64,000 nucleotides of DNA from Planctomycetota bacterium (GTDB lineage: Bacteria; Planctomycetota; UBA1135; GCA-002686595): positions 434,001 to 498,000 of the forward strand of contig JACKHV010000003.1 in assembly GCA_020638835.1 (NCBI GenBank), read 5' to 3'. Below, piece after piece: positions 35,154 through 44,772 of this stretch. The translations under genes and the position numbers were made by a program. The stretch's first letter is position 1, and every line of letters begins with the position of its first letter. The notes below the pieces were generated by a model. That model searched no databases. It was not told the origin of the DNA and saw nothing but the letters and a program-made list of their open reading frames with translations.

Positions 35154-36533
35154 TCACTCCACCTTCTTCCCCTTCATCTCGTTCCCGTTCTGCAGTAGGA
35201 CGAGCCCGCTGACCTTCCCGTCCTCGTCGCGCTCGAAGCGGATCTCGGCGGGGACGGCGCGGTAGAAGCAGTGGTCCGGCTCGGAGAGGTAGATGCGCAC
35301 GGCGGGCTGCGCCGTCATCTGCGCGTGGAGGTTGCCGTCGACGACGGAGATCGTCAGCGAGGTCAGCAGGCCCAGCTTGTAGCGGCCGACGTACTCGGCG
35401 GCGAGCTCGGGCGTCGGCTCGATCGCTTTGGGGTAGTCGATCTTCCGCGCCTCGGCGCCCATCAGGACGCGGACGAGGTTGTCGCCCAGCACGTCGACGA
35501 ATCCCGTCGTCGTGTTCGAGAGCACGACCACCGCCGCGTCGAAGCCGGGCATCACGGCGAGGAAGCAGTGGTAGCCGCCGGTCTGCCCGTTGTGCCAGCG
35601 CGTCGCGCCGCCCGAGGCGACGTGCCAACCGAAGGCGACTTGGACGCCGTCGGGGCTGCTGTAGAGGATCTCCATCGAGCGCGGCAGCGCCTTCGCGAGC
35701 GGCGTTCCGGCGGGGTGCAGCACGGCGCGCGCGAAGGTCAGCATGTCGTTCGCGTCGGAGCGGATGCCGCCGGCGGGCGCCATCGAGAGGAAGTCCCAGC
35801 ACGCGCGCGGGTTCTGGTCGACGTCGAAGCCGGGCGCGAAACGCTTCGCCATCGCGGGCGTTGGCGTGATCGCCGTGTCGGTCATGCCGAGCGGACCCGT
35901 GACGCGGTCGTGCAGCAGCGTCGCGTAGTCGGTGTCCTGCGCGCGCGCGACGGTCTCGCCGAGCAACGCCGCGCCGAGGTTGCTGTAGGCGTAGCGCTCA
36001 CCCGGCGCGCGCTTCGTCTCGAAGCCGTCCAGGAACTCGAACATCCGATCGAAGCCGTAGTCGGCGTAGGGGTTCTCCGGATCGGCGGGCGCGAAGTTCG
36101 TGGGCATGCGCGGCAGGCCGGAGCTGTGCGTCGTCAGGTCTCGCAGGCGGATCGGCGTGTCGCCGACCTGGTCGAGCTCGAAGTCGCCCGCGTAGAACTT
36201 CTGCACCGGATCGTCGATCGAGAGCGCGCCGCGCAGCTCGGCGTCGGCGAGCAGCAGGCCGGTGAAGACCTTGCTGATCGATCCGATCTCGTAGACCGTC
36301 TCCGCGTCCGGCGCGACGGTCGACCCGATCGCGGTCTCGCCGAAGCCGCGCACGCACGTCTCGTCGCCGCGCACGACGCCGACCACCATGCCGGGCGCGA
36401 GGCCGTCCGCGACGAGCGCGCGGGCGTCGATGCCGACGGTGGTCTCGAGCAGCTCGCAGAGGGGCGGCGCGACTTGCGCTTCCTGTACGGGGACGGGGAG
36501 AGCGAGGGCGAAGGCAGCGGTGAGCGTCAGCAT
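35154..36533 (-). CDS. Exported serine hydrolase, beta-lactamase class C / PBP4* family
   Basis: The 459 residues begin with a signal peptide (LTLTAAFALALPVPVQ). The catalytic serine is in SISK (Ser85 to Lys88), the tyrosine in RYAYSNLGAALLGE (YxN motif), and a WHNGQTGGYHCF segment is in the KTG/HxG position. These are the active-site elements of class C beta-lactamases and related esterases/D-amino-acid peptidases. The ATG at 36533 fits the signal peptide; the upstream ATG at 36632 does not. Substrate cannot be inferred. Confidence 0.88.
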   Translation of the reverse strand: MLTLTAAFALALPVPVQEAQVAPPLCELLETTVGIDARALVADGLAPGMVVGVVRGDETCVRGFGETAIGSTVAPDAETVYEIGSISKVFTGLLLADAELRGALSIDDPVQKFYAGDFELDQVGDTPIRLRDLTTHSSGLPRMPTNFAPADPENPYADYGFDRMFEFLDGFETKRAPGERYAYSNLGAALLGETVARAQDTDYATLLHDRVTGPLGMTDTAITPTPAMAKRFAPGFDVDQNPRACWDFLSMAPAGGIRSDANDMLTFARAVLHPAGTPLAKALPRSMEILYSSPDGVQVAFGWHVASGGATRWHNGQTGGYHCFLAVMPGFDAAVVVLSNTTTGFVDVLGDNLVRVLMGAEARKIDYPKAIEPTPELAAEYVGRYKLGLLTSLTISVVDGNLHAQMTAQPAVRIYLSEPDHCFYRAVPAEIRFERDEDGKVSGLVLLQNGNEMKGKKVE

Positions 36534-36586
36534 CGTGATTCGATTCGGGAGCCTCGGGTGCGGATTGCGCGTCCGCGAGGAGCTTG

Positions 36587-36744
36587 GAGCACGTCCTAGA
36601 ACCCACCTGGCTTCGGCCGGCTGCGGCCGCACAGCGCTGCGTCAGGTCTCCTCCGAGCCCCATCAAGGGGCGCGTCGTCGACCTTCCTTGCGCCGTGCGC
36701 TCCTCGCTCGGCCTCGGGCCGACGGTGGGGTCTAGGACGTGCTC
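36587..36744. repeat. 158-bp element with terminal inverted repeats
   Basis: GAGCACGTCCTAGAACCC at 36587-36604 recurs inverted at 36728-36744 (GGGTCTAGGACGTGCTC), with one inserted base and weaker complementarity continuing inward (CCACC/GGTGG, GGCC blocks). It lies between the divergent hydrolase and the next plus-strand gene and encodes nothing convincing. Confidence 0.6.
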
Positions 36745-36863
36745 TTAGCGGCGCGCTCGGGCCTTGTCCAGCGATCGGGAACGCCCGGGAGCGCATGGGA
36801 TCTTCGCGGACCCGTGCGGCGTCCGAGGAGTGCTCCATCGGCGGATCCCCACACTCTCCTCCG

Positions 36864-37202
36864 ATGCCCGTCTTCCGCTCCTCCCACCTTCCGGCCCTGA
36901 TCCTGGCCGAGCTGCTCTGCGTCGCCTTCGTGCGCTGGTCCTCCGGCGGAGACGAGGGCCTGTCGTTCGAGTCGGAAGTGGAAGCGGCCGCGCCGCTCGA
37001 GGCGGAAGTCCCCGATCCGCTGCGAACCCTCGAGCACCAAGCCGGTCGTACTCCGCGTGAGGACGACGCGATCGAAGCAGGGCGGTTCGAGCGGACCGCG
37101 GGGCACGGCGTGCGCACGGCGCGCGTCCCGGACGACTTGGATGTGCGCGACAGCATGGTTGCTGACGATCGCGAGCCTCGCTTCCTGGACGACCGGCGCT
37201 GA
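36864..37202 (+). CDS. Possible small membrane protein
   Basis: A 112-residue open frame from ATG 36864 with one hydrophobic segment (HLPALILAELLCVAFVRW) and an acidic tail. It overlaps the likely start of the downstream HEAT/vWA gene by 62 nt in another frame. I see no family. It may be an unused frame in GC-rich DNA; the hydrophobic N-terminus is the only argument for it. Confidence 0.3.
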   Translation: MPVFRSSHLPALILAELLCVAFVRWSSGGDEGLSFESEVEAAAPLEAEVPDPLRTLEHQAGRTPREDDAIEAGRFERTAGHGVRTARVPDDLDVRDSMVADDREPRFLDDRR

Positions 37203-38652
37203 CGGTTCCGCGCGTGAGCGCAAGGAGCAGCGCGCGGCCTTGAACGAACTCGCTGCGCAGCTCGGCGAACCGAAGCACGAGCGGCGCCGCGCCGCGGTGC
37301 GCGCGCTCGCGGACATGGGGACGGAACCGGCGTGGGAGCTGCTGCTCGCCGCGCTCGCCGATCCGCGCGCGGAGGTCGCCGACGAGGCGCAGTGGCAGCT
37401 CGGCCGGCTCGAGCACCCCGCGCTCCGAAAAGCGCTCTTCGGCAGCGACGGCTTGGGTTCGCGCGATCCGTGGGTGCGCTTGCGTGTCGCGGAGGCCTTC
37501 GGGCGCATGCCGCTCGAGCTCGACGCGAACGACTTGCTGCCCGTCGGCACGCGCGGCGACCTCGCGGTGTCGCGCACACTACTCTGGTCGCTCGAGCGGC
37601 GCGCGCAGGCGGGGCGGCTCGGCGAACCGCCGCTGGGACTCGCGCGCAAGGTCGAGAAGCTCGTGCGCGGCAACGCGGACGACGCGCTGCGCTGCGACGC
37701 GCTGGCGAGCTTGGCGGCGCTCGATCCGGACGCGGCGCGCCCGTACGTCGAGCGCTTCGCCGAAGAGCGCGCGCCGCGCTGCCGCACGGCAGCCTTGGTG
37801 CTCGGCACGGACCTCTTGGAACCCGACGCGGCGCTCGACCTCGCGCGGCGCTGCGCCGCGGACGAGGACGACGCGGTGCGCGCGGCGGCCGTGATCGCGC
37901 TCGAGGACCTGGGACTGCGCGAAGGGCTCGCGTGCCTCGTCGATCGCTTGGAGTCGGAACCGCGGCAACGCACGCGCCAGCGCGCGCTCGACGCGCTGCA
38001 GCGCCTGTCGGGTCTGAAGCACCGCGCCGATCCGCGGCCCTGGCGCGCGTGGATCGCCAGCTTGCCGCCGGACTGGCGCCCCGCGCGCGGAGAACTCGGT
38101 CCCGCGACGGGCGGGACGGTCGCCTTCGCCGGCTTGCCGCTGCTCTCGGACCGCTTGGCTTTCCTGATCGACTTCTCCGGCTCGCTGTGGGTCGAGCGCG
38201 AGGGGCGCGGGACGCGCAAGACGGCCGTCGATGCCGCGCTGTGCGCCGCGCTGCCGAAGCTCGACGAGTCGGCGCGCTTCATGCTCGTGCCGTACACCGC
38301 CGAACCGCACCCCTGGCGCGACGAACTCGAGTACGCGAAGCCTCGCACCGTGCAGAGCGCGCTGAAGGACTTCACCGACTGCCGCGAGCGCGGATCGGGC
38401 AACGCCTACGCCGCGATCGAGCTCGCGCTGGCGCAGCCGGACGTCGACACGATCGTGCTGCTGACCGACGGCGCGCCGACGGGCGGTCGGCGCTGGAAGC
38501 TAGACCTGATCGCCGCGCTGCTCGCCTTCGAGCTGCGCTTCCGCCCGGTCGCGATCGACTTGGTGCTCGTCGACGCGCCGAGCGGCCTGGCGCGACGCTG
38601 GAAAGAGATCGCGGCGAACAGCGGGGGGCGCGTCGTCGAGGTCAGCCTGTGA
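37141..38652 (+). CDS. Exported HEAT-repeat protein with von Willebrand A-like domain
   Basis: A 503-residue protein if it starts at ATG 37141, which gives a leader (ATAWLLTIASLASWTTGADG). Residues 30-290 are HEAT-like helical repeats (RRAAVRALADMGTEPAWELLLAAL, VRLRVAEAFGRM, VRAAAVIALEDLGLREGL). The last 180 residues look like a vWA domain: LAFLIDFSGSLWVE in place of the DxSxS metal site, then DTIVLLTDGAPTGG. Proteins of this plan are frequent in planctomycetes and probably bind partners at the cell envelope. The end overlaps the convergent M16 gene by 11 nt. Confidence 0.78.
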   Translation: MCATAWLLTIASLASWTTGADGSARERKEQRAALNELAAQLGEPKHERRRAAVRALADMGTEPAWELLLAALADPRAEVADEAQWQLGRLEHPALRKALFGSDGLGSRDPWVRLRVAEAFGRMPLELDANDLLPVGTRGDLAVSRTLLWSLERRAQAGRLGEPPLGLARKVEKLVRGNADDALRCDALASLAALDPDAARPYVERFAEERAPRCRTAALVLGTDLLEPDAALDLARRCAADEDDAVRAAAVIALEDLGLREGLACLVDRLESEPRQRTRQRALDALQRLSGLKHRADPRPWRAWIASLPPDWRPARGELGPATGGTVAFAGLPLLSDRLAFLIDFSGSLWVEREGRGTRKTAVDAALCAALPKLDESARFMLVPYTAEPHPWRDELEYAKPRTVQSALKDFTDCRERGSGNAYAAIELALAQPDVDTIVLLTDGAPTGGRRWKLDLIAALLAFELRFRPVAIDLVLVDAPSGLARRWKEIAANSGGRVVEVSL

Positions 38653-41368
38653 CGGTCGACTCGACCGCGCGGCATTCGATCCCAGCGGCTTCGAGCAGCT
38701 TGCGCGTCTCGCTGACCTCGCCGACGACGACGATCTCGAGCCTCGTCGGGTCGAGGTGCTTGCGCGCCGCGGCGTCCAGGTCGGCGGTCGTGAACGAGTC
38801 ACGGCGCGCTCGGCGCTCCAGCGGGTGGTTCGGTCCCGAGTCGTAGCGCGTCCACTGGTCGAGGTACGCGAGGCGCGCGTCGATCGTCTCGAAGCGGCGC
38901 GCGTCGGCCTTGCCCAGCGAGTCCTTCGCGAAAGCGAGCTCCTCCTCGCGCACGCCGTCTTCGAGCTGGCGGCGGAAGAGCTCGAGGATCTCGAGCACCG
39001 ACCGCCCGCCCGCGTCCGCGCGCACCGCCGTCGCGGCGGTCCACGCGCCGGGACGCACGCCGCCGCCCAGGACGGACCGCGCGCCGTAGGTCACGCCCAT
39101 TTCCTCGCGCAGCCGTCGGTTGATGCGGCTCGAGAAGTGGCCGCCGAAGACGTGGTTCCAGACGGCGAGGGGATGGTGGTCGGGGTGCGTGAAGGCCAGC
39201 GCGCGCTGTCCGATGCGCAGCTCGCACTGCTTCGCGCCGGGTACCTCGGCGAGCCACGCGCGCGTCGCGGTCGCGGGAGCGGGGGGCTTGCACACCTCGA
39301 GCTCGCGCGGCTTCCGCCCGTCCATCGACCACGGGGAAAGGAGCGGCTCGAGCGCGGAGTTCAGCTCGCGCTCGCCCAAGGAACCCGCGTGCAGGAAGCG
39401 CGCTTCGGCCGGTCCCGACTGGTCGCGCCACAGCCCGCGCGCCTGATCCACGCGCATCGCGGCCAGGCTTTCGAGGCTGCCGAGCGCCGGGCCGCCGCGC
39501 GCGTTGTCCGCGCCGTGGATCGTCGCGCGCCACAGGTCGTCGGCCGCGCTCGTCGGACTTGCGGCGCGCGCGACGAGCACCTGCTTGCGCTCGGCGACGA
39601 GGCGCTCGAAGTCCGCGTCGCGCATGTGTGGTTCGTGCAGCATCGCCGCCAGCAGCGCGACGCCGCAGGGCACGTGTTCCTCGAGCACGTCGAGCTCGAG
39701 GATCGTCTCGTCCTCCATCGCACGCGACGAGAGCCGCGCGCCGATCGCGTCGAGCGCTTCCTGCAGTCCGTGGCCGCCCCAGGCGCCGGCGCCTTCGCGC
39801 AGGAGGTGCGCCGTCATCGACGCGAGGCCGAAGCTCCCCGCTCCCTGGTGCATGCGTCCGCACGGGACGGCGAGGCGCAAGCGCAAGAGCGGCAAGGGCC
39901 CGCCGGGTGCCGAGGTGATCGTCGCGCCGCCGTGCAGCGCGCCCTGCCAGCTCTCGGGCATGACCGGCAGCAGCTCGGCGTGGTCGAGGCGCGGCTCGAC
40001 GTGCGTGCCGATCGGCGGCGCGACCCAGGGCTCGAGCGGGGGCTCGGTGCGCTCCGGCGCCGGCGCGGGTTCCTGCGCGGCGGGCGTCGATCCTGCCAGC
40101 GCGAGTTCCGCCTTGCCGTGCGGCACGCACGAGACGACCGCGAACGGACGGTCGACCAAGTAGCGGCGCAACGCGTCGGTGACCTGTTCGGGCGTGACCT
40201 TCGCGCGCGCTTCCGCGTCGTGCTCCAGCGCGTCGGCATCGCCGCGCAGACGGTCGTTCAGCGCGAGGACGCTCGCGCGCGAGGCGACTCTCTCCAGGCC
40301 GCGCACCAGCGCCGCTTCGTGGCTGGAGCGGACGCGGTCGAGCTCGTCCTGCGTGACGCCGCGCCGCGCGGTCTCCGCGAGCAGTTCTTCGAGCCGTTCG
40401 ACCAGACGATCGAGTGCCACGCCTTCGTGCGGCCGCAGCGCGAAGTTCAGCGTCCCCGCGAGTTCGCGCGAGACGTGCGAGGCGTTGAGCTGGCTCGCGA
40501 GGTGTTCGTCGACCGTCATCGCGCGGTCCAATACCGACGAACGGTTCGCGGACAGCACCTGCAGCAGCAGGTCGAGTGCGGGCGCGTCTTCGTGACCCGC
40601 GTGCACCGTCGGCCACGCGATGTTCAGCTGCGGCGTCGGGACGCGGTCCTCGTAGAAGACGCGCCGCGTCTCGCGCAGCGTCACCGGATGCTGTGCCATG
40701 CGCGCGACCGGCGCGCCGGCGGGGATCGGACCGTAGTGGCGCTCGACCAGCTCGACCGCGCGCTCGAACTCGAGGTCGCCCGCCAGCGCGAGCGTCGCGT
40801 TGTTCGGCACGTACCAGCGGCGGAAGAAGCTCGTCACGTCCTCGAGCGTCGCCGCGCGCACGTCGTCCGCCGACCCGATCGTCGGCCACGAGTACGGGTG
40901 CTCGCGCGGGAAGGCGATCGCGAGCAGCGCCTCGTAGACGCCGCCGTAGGGCTTCTGCTCGTAGTTCTGCTTGCGCTCCTCGAGCACCACGTCGCGCTGG
41001 TTGTCGAGCGTCGCCTGGTCGAGTGCCTCGAGCAGCCAGCCGAGGCGGTCCGACTCCATCCACAGCGCGAGCTCGAGCTGGTCCTTCGGCAGCTCCTCGA
41101 AGTACAGCGTGCGGTCCGAACTCGTGTTCGCGTTCAAGCTGCCGCCGGCCTCCTGGATGCGCTGGAAGAACTGGCCCTCCGGCACGCGCCCCGAGCCCTG
41201 GAACATCATGTGTTCGAAGAGGTGCGCGAATCCCGTGCGCCCCGCGCTCTCGCGCGCGCTGCCGACGTGGACGACGAGCTGTGAGGTGACGATCGGAGAT
41301 GTGTGGTCTTCGTGGACGAAGAGGCGCAGGCCGTTCTCGAGCACGTGCAGTCGGTGGGGGATGCGCAT
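38642..41368 (-). CDS. M16-family zinc peptidase (insulinase-like), single chain with two halves
   Basis: A 908-residue protein. The inverted zinc motif HLFEH (His49, Glu52, His53) with Glu130 in RDVVLEERKQ marks the active N-terminal half. The C-terminal half repeats the fold without the motif (SMTAHLLREGAGAWGG, DEEDETI region) but keeps the R/Y segment NRRLREEMGVTYGARSV. This is the pitrilysin/PqqL-type layout that degrades peptides in a closed chamber. No signal peptide is visible, so it is probably cytosolic. Convergent with the vWA gene and divergent from the M14 gene, whose start is 50 nt away. Confidence 0.92.
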   Translation of the reverse strand: MRIPHRLHVLENGLRLFVHEDHTSPIVTSQLVVHVGSARESAGRTGFAHLFEHMMFQGSGRVPEGQFFQRIQEAGGSLNANTSSDRTLYFEELPKDQLELALWMESDRLGWLLEALDQATLDNQRDVVLEERKQNYEQKPYGGVYEALLAIAFPREHPYSWPTIGSADDVRAATLEDVTSFFRRWYVPNNATLALAGDLEFERAVELVERHYGPIPAGAPVARMAQHPVTLRETRRVFYEDRVPTPQLNIAWPTVHAGHEDAPALDLLLQVLSANRSSVLDRAMTVDEHLASQLNASHVSRELAGTLNFALRPHEGVALDRLVERLEELLAETARRGVTQDELDRVRSSHEAALVRGLERVASRASVLALNDRLRGDADALEHDAEARAKVTPEQVTDALRRYLVDRPFAVVSCVPHGKAELALAGSTPAAQEPAPAPERTEPPLEPWVAPPIGTHVEPRLDHAELLPVMPESWQGALHGGATITSAPGGPLPLLRLRLAVPCGRMHQGAGSFGLASMTAHLLREGAGAWGGHGLQEALDAIGARLSSRAMEDETILELDVLEEHVPCGVALLAAMLHEPHMRDADFERLVAERKQVLVARAASPTSAADDLWRATIHGADNARGGPALGSLESLAAMRVDQARGLWRDQSGPAEARFLHAGSLGERELNSALEPLLSPWSMDGRKPRELEVCKPPAPATATRAWLAEVPGAKQCELRIGQRALAFTHPDHHPLAVWNHVFGGHFSSRINRRLREEMGVTYGARSVLGGGVRPGAWTAATAVRADAGGRSVLEILELFRRQLEDGVREEELAFAKDSLGKADARRFETIDARLAYLDQWTRYDSGPNHPLERRARRDSFTTADLDAAARKHLDPTRLEIVVVGEVSETRKLLEAAGIECRAVESTVTG

Positions 41369-41418
41369 CGTGGGGTGAGCCTATCGCGAGAGCGGCGTGG
41401 ATCGGTACCTTGGCCGGC

Positions 41419-44022
41419 ATGAAAGCGACCCTGATGCTCCTCGCCGCGCTCGCCCTCACGTCGTGCCTGTCCGCCGAGCCGCGGCAAGCAGCCCCCGCGG
41501 CCGACGCGGCGCGGCAGGCCGCGGGGGTGACGACGCCCGCCGAACACCTCGGCCGGCCGGTCGGAGCGGACCACACGCTCGCGGACTGGGGGGAAGTGTC
41601 GTCCTGGTTCCGGCTGTTGTCGGAGCAGTCGCCGCGCGTGCGCACGGAAGTGATCGGAAAGACGACGGAGGACCGCGACTTCCTGCTCAGCGTGATCTCG
41701 AGCGAGGAGAACCTCGCGTCGCTCGACCGCATCCGCGCCGACAACTGGACGATCGCCGATCCGCGCGGGCGCACGGACGAACAGCTCGAGCAGGCGCTGG
41801 CGCGCGGCAAGGTCGTCATCTTCGTCTCGATCGCGATGCACGCGACGGAGTGCGCCGGTCCGCAGTTCGGCATGGAGCTCGCGCACCGCCTCGCGACCGA
41901 CGAGTCCGAGGCGTACCGCAAGATCCGCGAGAACGTCGTCGTGCTGCTCGCGCCCAGCTTGAACCCCGACGGGCAGGACCACGTCACCGAGTGGTATCGC
42001 GAGACGGTCGGCACGCCGTACGAGGCGAGCGACCTCTTGAAGCTCTACCAGTACTACGCCGGCCACGACAACAACCGCGACTGGTTCATGCTGACGCAGG
42101 ACGAGACGCGCATCGTGACCGAACAGCTGTACCGCGTCTGGAAGCCGCAGGTCTACTGGGACGTGCACCAGCAGGGCTCGACACGCGAGCGCTTCTTCGT
42201 GCCGCCCTTCCGCGATCCGCTCGATCCGAACCTGGAGCCGCGCGTGATCACGGCGATCGACGCACTCGGAAGCCGCGCGCTCTTCGACATGACGCAGGCG
42301 GGCTTCACCGGCGTCTCTACGGGCGTGAGCTACGACATGTGGTGGAACGGCGGCAACCGCAACGTGCCGGTGCGCCACGGCATCGTCGGCCTCTTGACCG
42401 AGGCGGCGTCGGCGAACCTCGCAACGCCGATGTTCATCCCGCGCGACGAGCTGCGCGCGCCGAGCGGGCTTGGCAGCTACGCGCCGTCGAACCGCTTCCC
42501 CGCGCCGTGGCCGGGCGGCTGGTGGCGCATCCGCGACATCATCGACTACGAGCTGGCCTTCGCCGACTCCTTGCTCGGCAGCCTCGCGCGCGAACCGCGC
42601 CTGTGGCTCGAGAATTCGGCCGCCGCGGCGCAACGCGCGACCTACGAGCTGAGTCAGGAGGCGCCGCGCGCGTGGATCCTGCCCAGCGACAACCGCGACC
42701 GCGACGCGAGCCTGCGGCTCGTCGACACTCTCATGCGCGGCGGCGTCGAGGTGCACGTCGCGCAGGGAGAAGTGCGCGCCGACGGCCGCACGTGGCCCGC
42801 CGGCTCGGTCGTGATCCTCCGCGAGCAGCCCTACGGCACGCACGTGAAGGACTTGATGGAGGTGCAGCGCTACCCCGCGGGCGATCCGCCGTACGACGTG
42901 GCGGGTTGGACGCTGCCTTACTTGCTCGGCGTGCACCGCGTCGAGTGCATCGCGGCGCCGGAGGGCGAGCTGAAGCTCGCGTCGTCGTCGGGGGAAGCGC
43001 TCGAGGCCTTCGCGGGCGTGCGCGACACTTCGGGCGGCGCGATCGACACGGCGGCGATGCGCTCGTGGGCGCGCATCTTCCAGCTCGCCGGCCTCGAGGA
43101 GGGCGTGCTGTTCCACACGCGCGGTGAGCGAGCGGGGCTCGTGACGCGCGGGGGGACGGTCGCGGGAGAGGAGGTCTCGCGCGAAGGCGCAAACGACGCG
43201 AAGGAAGGGGCGCGCGAAGCCGCGAAGGACGCGAAGGGAGGGGCCGAGGATTCGCGCGTGGCGGTCGAGTTGCGGCGCACGCCGCGCGTCGGGCTCTATG
43301 CGCCGTGGCGCGGCGACATGAACGAGGGTTGGATGCGCTGGACGCTCGACGAGTACTCGGGACTCGAGTACGTGCGCGTGCGCAACGAACACCTGCGCGC
43401 CGGGGCGCTGGCGAAGGACCTCGACGTATTGATCCTGCCGGGCACTTCCTCGCGCGGTCTCGATGACGGGCGCGGCGCGGGAACGGTCCCGAGCGACTTC
43501 ACCGGCGGCCTCGACCCCGAGGGAGCCGTGGCGATCGAGGAGTTCGTGCGCGAGGGCGGCACGCTGATCGCCGTCGACGCCTCGGCGAGCTGGGCGGTCG
43601 AGTTGTTCGGCTTGCCGCTCGAGGACACGACGCGCGGCGAAGGCGCGGGTGCCTTCTCCTGCCCCGGCTCCGTGCTGCGCGGCGTGCCCGTCGCGGGGGC
43701 GGAACTGTGCGCCGGCCTACCGAGCTCCGTGCCGCTCTTCTTCTCGAACTCGCGCGCCTGGTCGGTGACGAAGCGCGACGACGACGCGCGCGCGCAGAGC
43801 CTCGCGGGAGAGCCCGAAGTGCTGTTGCGCTACGCGCCGACGCGCCTCCTGCTGTCGGGCTGGATCTCCGAACCCGAACGCATCGAGGGCCGCGCCGCGT
43901 GGGTGCGCGTCCCGTACGGCGCGGGAGATGTGCACTGCTTCGCGTTCCGACCGCAGTATCGCGGCTGGTCGCAGGCGACGATGCACCTCTTGTTCAGATC
44001 GATCTTCTCCGCGAGCTTCTGA
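41419..44022 (+). CDS. M14-family zinc carboxypeptidase, lipoprotein
   Basis: The 867-residue protein starts at ATG 41419 with a lipoprotein leader (MLLAALALTSC). M14 zinc ligands are HATE (His141, Glu144) and His250 in YWDVHQQGS; substrate-binding NNR is in GHDNNRDWFM. Two further domains follow. Around residues 585-610 there is an Ala/Lys/Glu-rich insert (REGANDAKEGAREAAKDAK) in an otherwise ordinary region, looking like a recent repeat expansion. Likely attached to the envelope and trimming peptides. The region upstream to 41299 is open but antisense to the M16 gene and not part of the protein. Confidence 0.88.
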   Translation: MKATLMLLAALALTSCLSAEPRQAAPAADAARQAAGVTTPAEHLGRPVGADHTLADWGEVSSWFRLLSEQSPRVRTEVIGKTTEDRDFLLSVISSEENLASLDRIRADNWTIADPRGRTDEQLEQALARGKVVIFVSIAMHATECAGPQFGMELAHRLATDESEAYRKIRENVVVLLAPSLNPDGQDHVTEWYRETVGTPYEASDLLKLYQYYAGHDNNRDWFMLTQDETRIVTEQLYRVWKPQVYWDVHQQGSTRERFFVPPFRDPLDPNLEPRVITAIDALGSRALFDMTQAGFTGVSTGVSYDMWWNGGNRNVPVRHGIVGLLTEAASANLATPMFIPRDELRAPSGLGSYAPSNRFPAPWPGGWWRIRDIIDYELAFADSLLGSLAREPRLWLENSAAAAQRATYELSQEAPRAWILPSDNRDRDASLRLVDTLMRGGVEVHVAQGEVRADGRTWPAGSVVILREQPYGTHVKDLMEVQRYPAGDPPYDVAGWTLPYLLGVHRVECIAAPEGELKLASSSGEALEAFAGVRDTSGGAIDTAAMRSWARIFQLAGLEEGVLFHTRGERAGLVTRGGTVAGEEVSREGANDAKEGAREAAKDAKGGAEDSRVAVELRRTPRVGLYAPWRGDMNEGWMRWTLDEYSGLEYVRVRNEHLRAGALAKDLDVLILPGTSSRGLDDGRGAGTVPSDFTGGLDPEGAVAIEEFVREGGTLIAVDASASWAVELFGLPLEDTTRGEGAGAFSCPGSVLRGVPVAGAELCAGLPSSVPLFFSNSRAWSVTKRDDDARAQSLAGEPEVLLRYAPTRLLLSGWISEPERIEGRAAWVRVPYGAGDVHCFAFRPQYRGWSQATMHLLFRSIFSASF

Positions 44023-44039
44023 TCCCGCTCCGACGCAGC

Positions 44040-44642
44040 ATGTCGTTCGCGCGCTCCCTCTTCCTGATCCTCGGCCTCGGCTGCGCCGCGACCGCGTGTC
44101 GTTCGGCAGGCTTCCCCGAGCCGGTGAAGGAGGAGGCGCCGTGGTCGAAGCTGGAGCGCCGTCGCAACCCGGACACGGGCACGCGCTGGAAGGAGTGGGA
44201 GGTGCTCGTCTATCCGGACGGACGCAAGGTCAGGCACGGAACCGAGTTCACCTGGTACGCGAACGATCAGCTGCAGCAAGAACGCCGCTTCGAGCACGGC
44301 GAGCTGATGGGGCGCATGCGTTCGTGGTACGAGGACGGGACCTTGCGCTCCGAGTACACCTTCGGTGCGCCGGGCGTCGCGACGGCGATGCGCTTCCAGC
44401 ACCCGGACGGCTCGCCCTCGGCCGAAGGCGAAGCGATCCGCGGGCAGCGCGTCGGGCACTGGCGCTACTACCACCCGGGCGGGGCCTTGGCCGAGGAGGG
44501 CGAGTACGTCGCCGGCCGCCGCGGGGGCGCGTGGACCGAGTACCACGAGGACGGGTCCCTCCGGGCGCGCGGGGCTTACGCGGACGGCAAGAAGGTCGGC
44601 ACGTGGGATCGGTTCCCGCCCGGCTTCGCCGAGCCGGATTGA
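44040..44642 (+). CDS. MORN-repeat (YwqK-like) lipoprotein
   Basis: A 200-residue protein starting MSFARSLFLILGLGCAATAC, a lipoprotein leader. The rest consists of MORN_2-type repeats about 22 residues long (GTEFTWYANDQLQQERRFEHG, GRMRSWYEDGTLRSEYTFG, GHWRYYHPGGALAEEGEYV, GAWTEYHEDGSLRARGAYAD). Such proteins are usually envelope-associated; some relatives are listed as antitoxin-like YwqK, but there is no toxin here. It starts 17 nt after the M14 gene and is the last gene before the CRISPR array. Confidence 0.85.
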   Translation: MSFARSLFLILGLGCAATACRSAGFPEPVKEEAPWSKLERRRNPDTGTRWKEWEVLVYPDGRKVRHGTEFTWYANDQLQQERRFEHGELMGRMRSWYEDGTLRSEYTFGAPGVATAMRFQHPDGSPSAEGEAIRGQRVGHWRYYHPGGALAEEGEYVAGRRGGAWTEYHEDGSLRARGAYADGKKVGTWDRFPPGFAEPD

Positions 44643-44721
44643 CCGGCGAAAGGGGTCAACTCCGAGAGCTAGTGCAATCGTACGTGGATGGGGCTCTTGG
44701 TAGTGCCGGGCGCAGGTCGCG

Positions 44722-44772
44722 GATGATTATTGGTCGAGGTCGGGCGTAGCCCGACCTCGACCAATAGTCATC
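44722..44772. repeat. Near-perfect palindrome at the array border
   Basis: Arms 44722-44745 and 44749-44772 (24 nt each, one mismatch, loop GTA) contain TTGGTCGAGGTCGGGC and its complement. It ends 13 nt before the first CRISPR repeat and 80 nt after the MORN gene. It may terminate the upstream transcript, insulate the array or mark its boundary. Confidence 0.8.

Noticed and set aside
37057..37140. Upstream start for the HEAT/vWA protein
   Set aside because: The added residues are Arg/Thr/Ser-rich with no leader; ATG 37141 gives a signal peptide.
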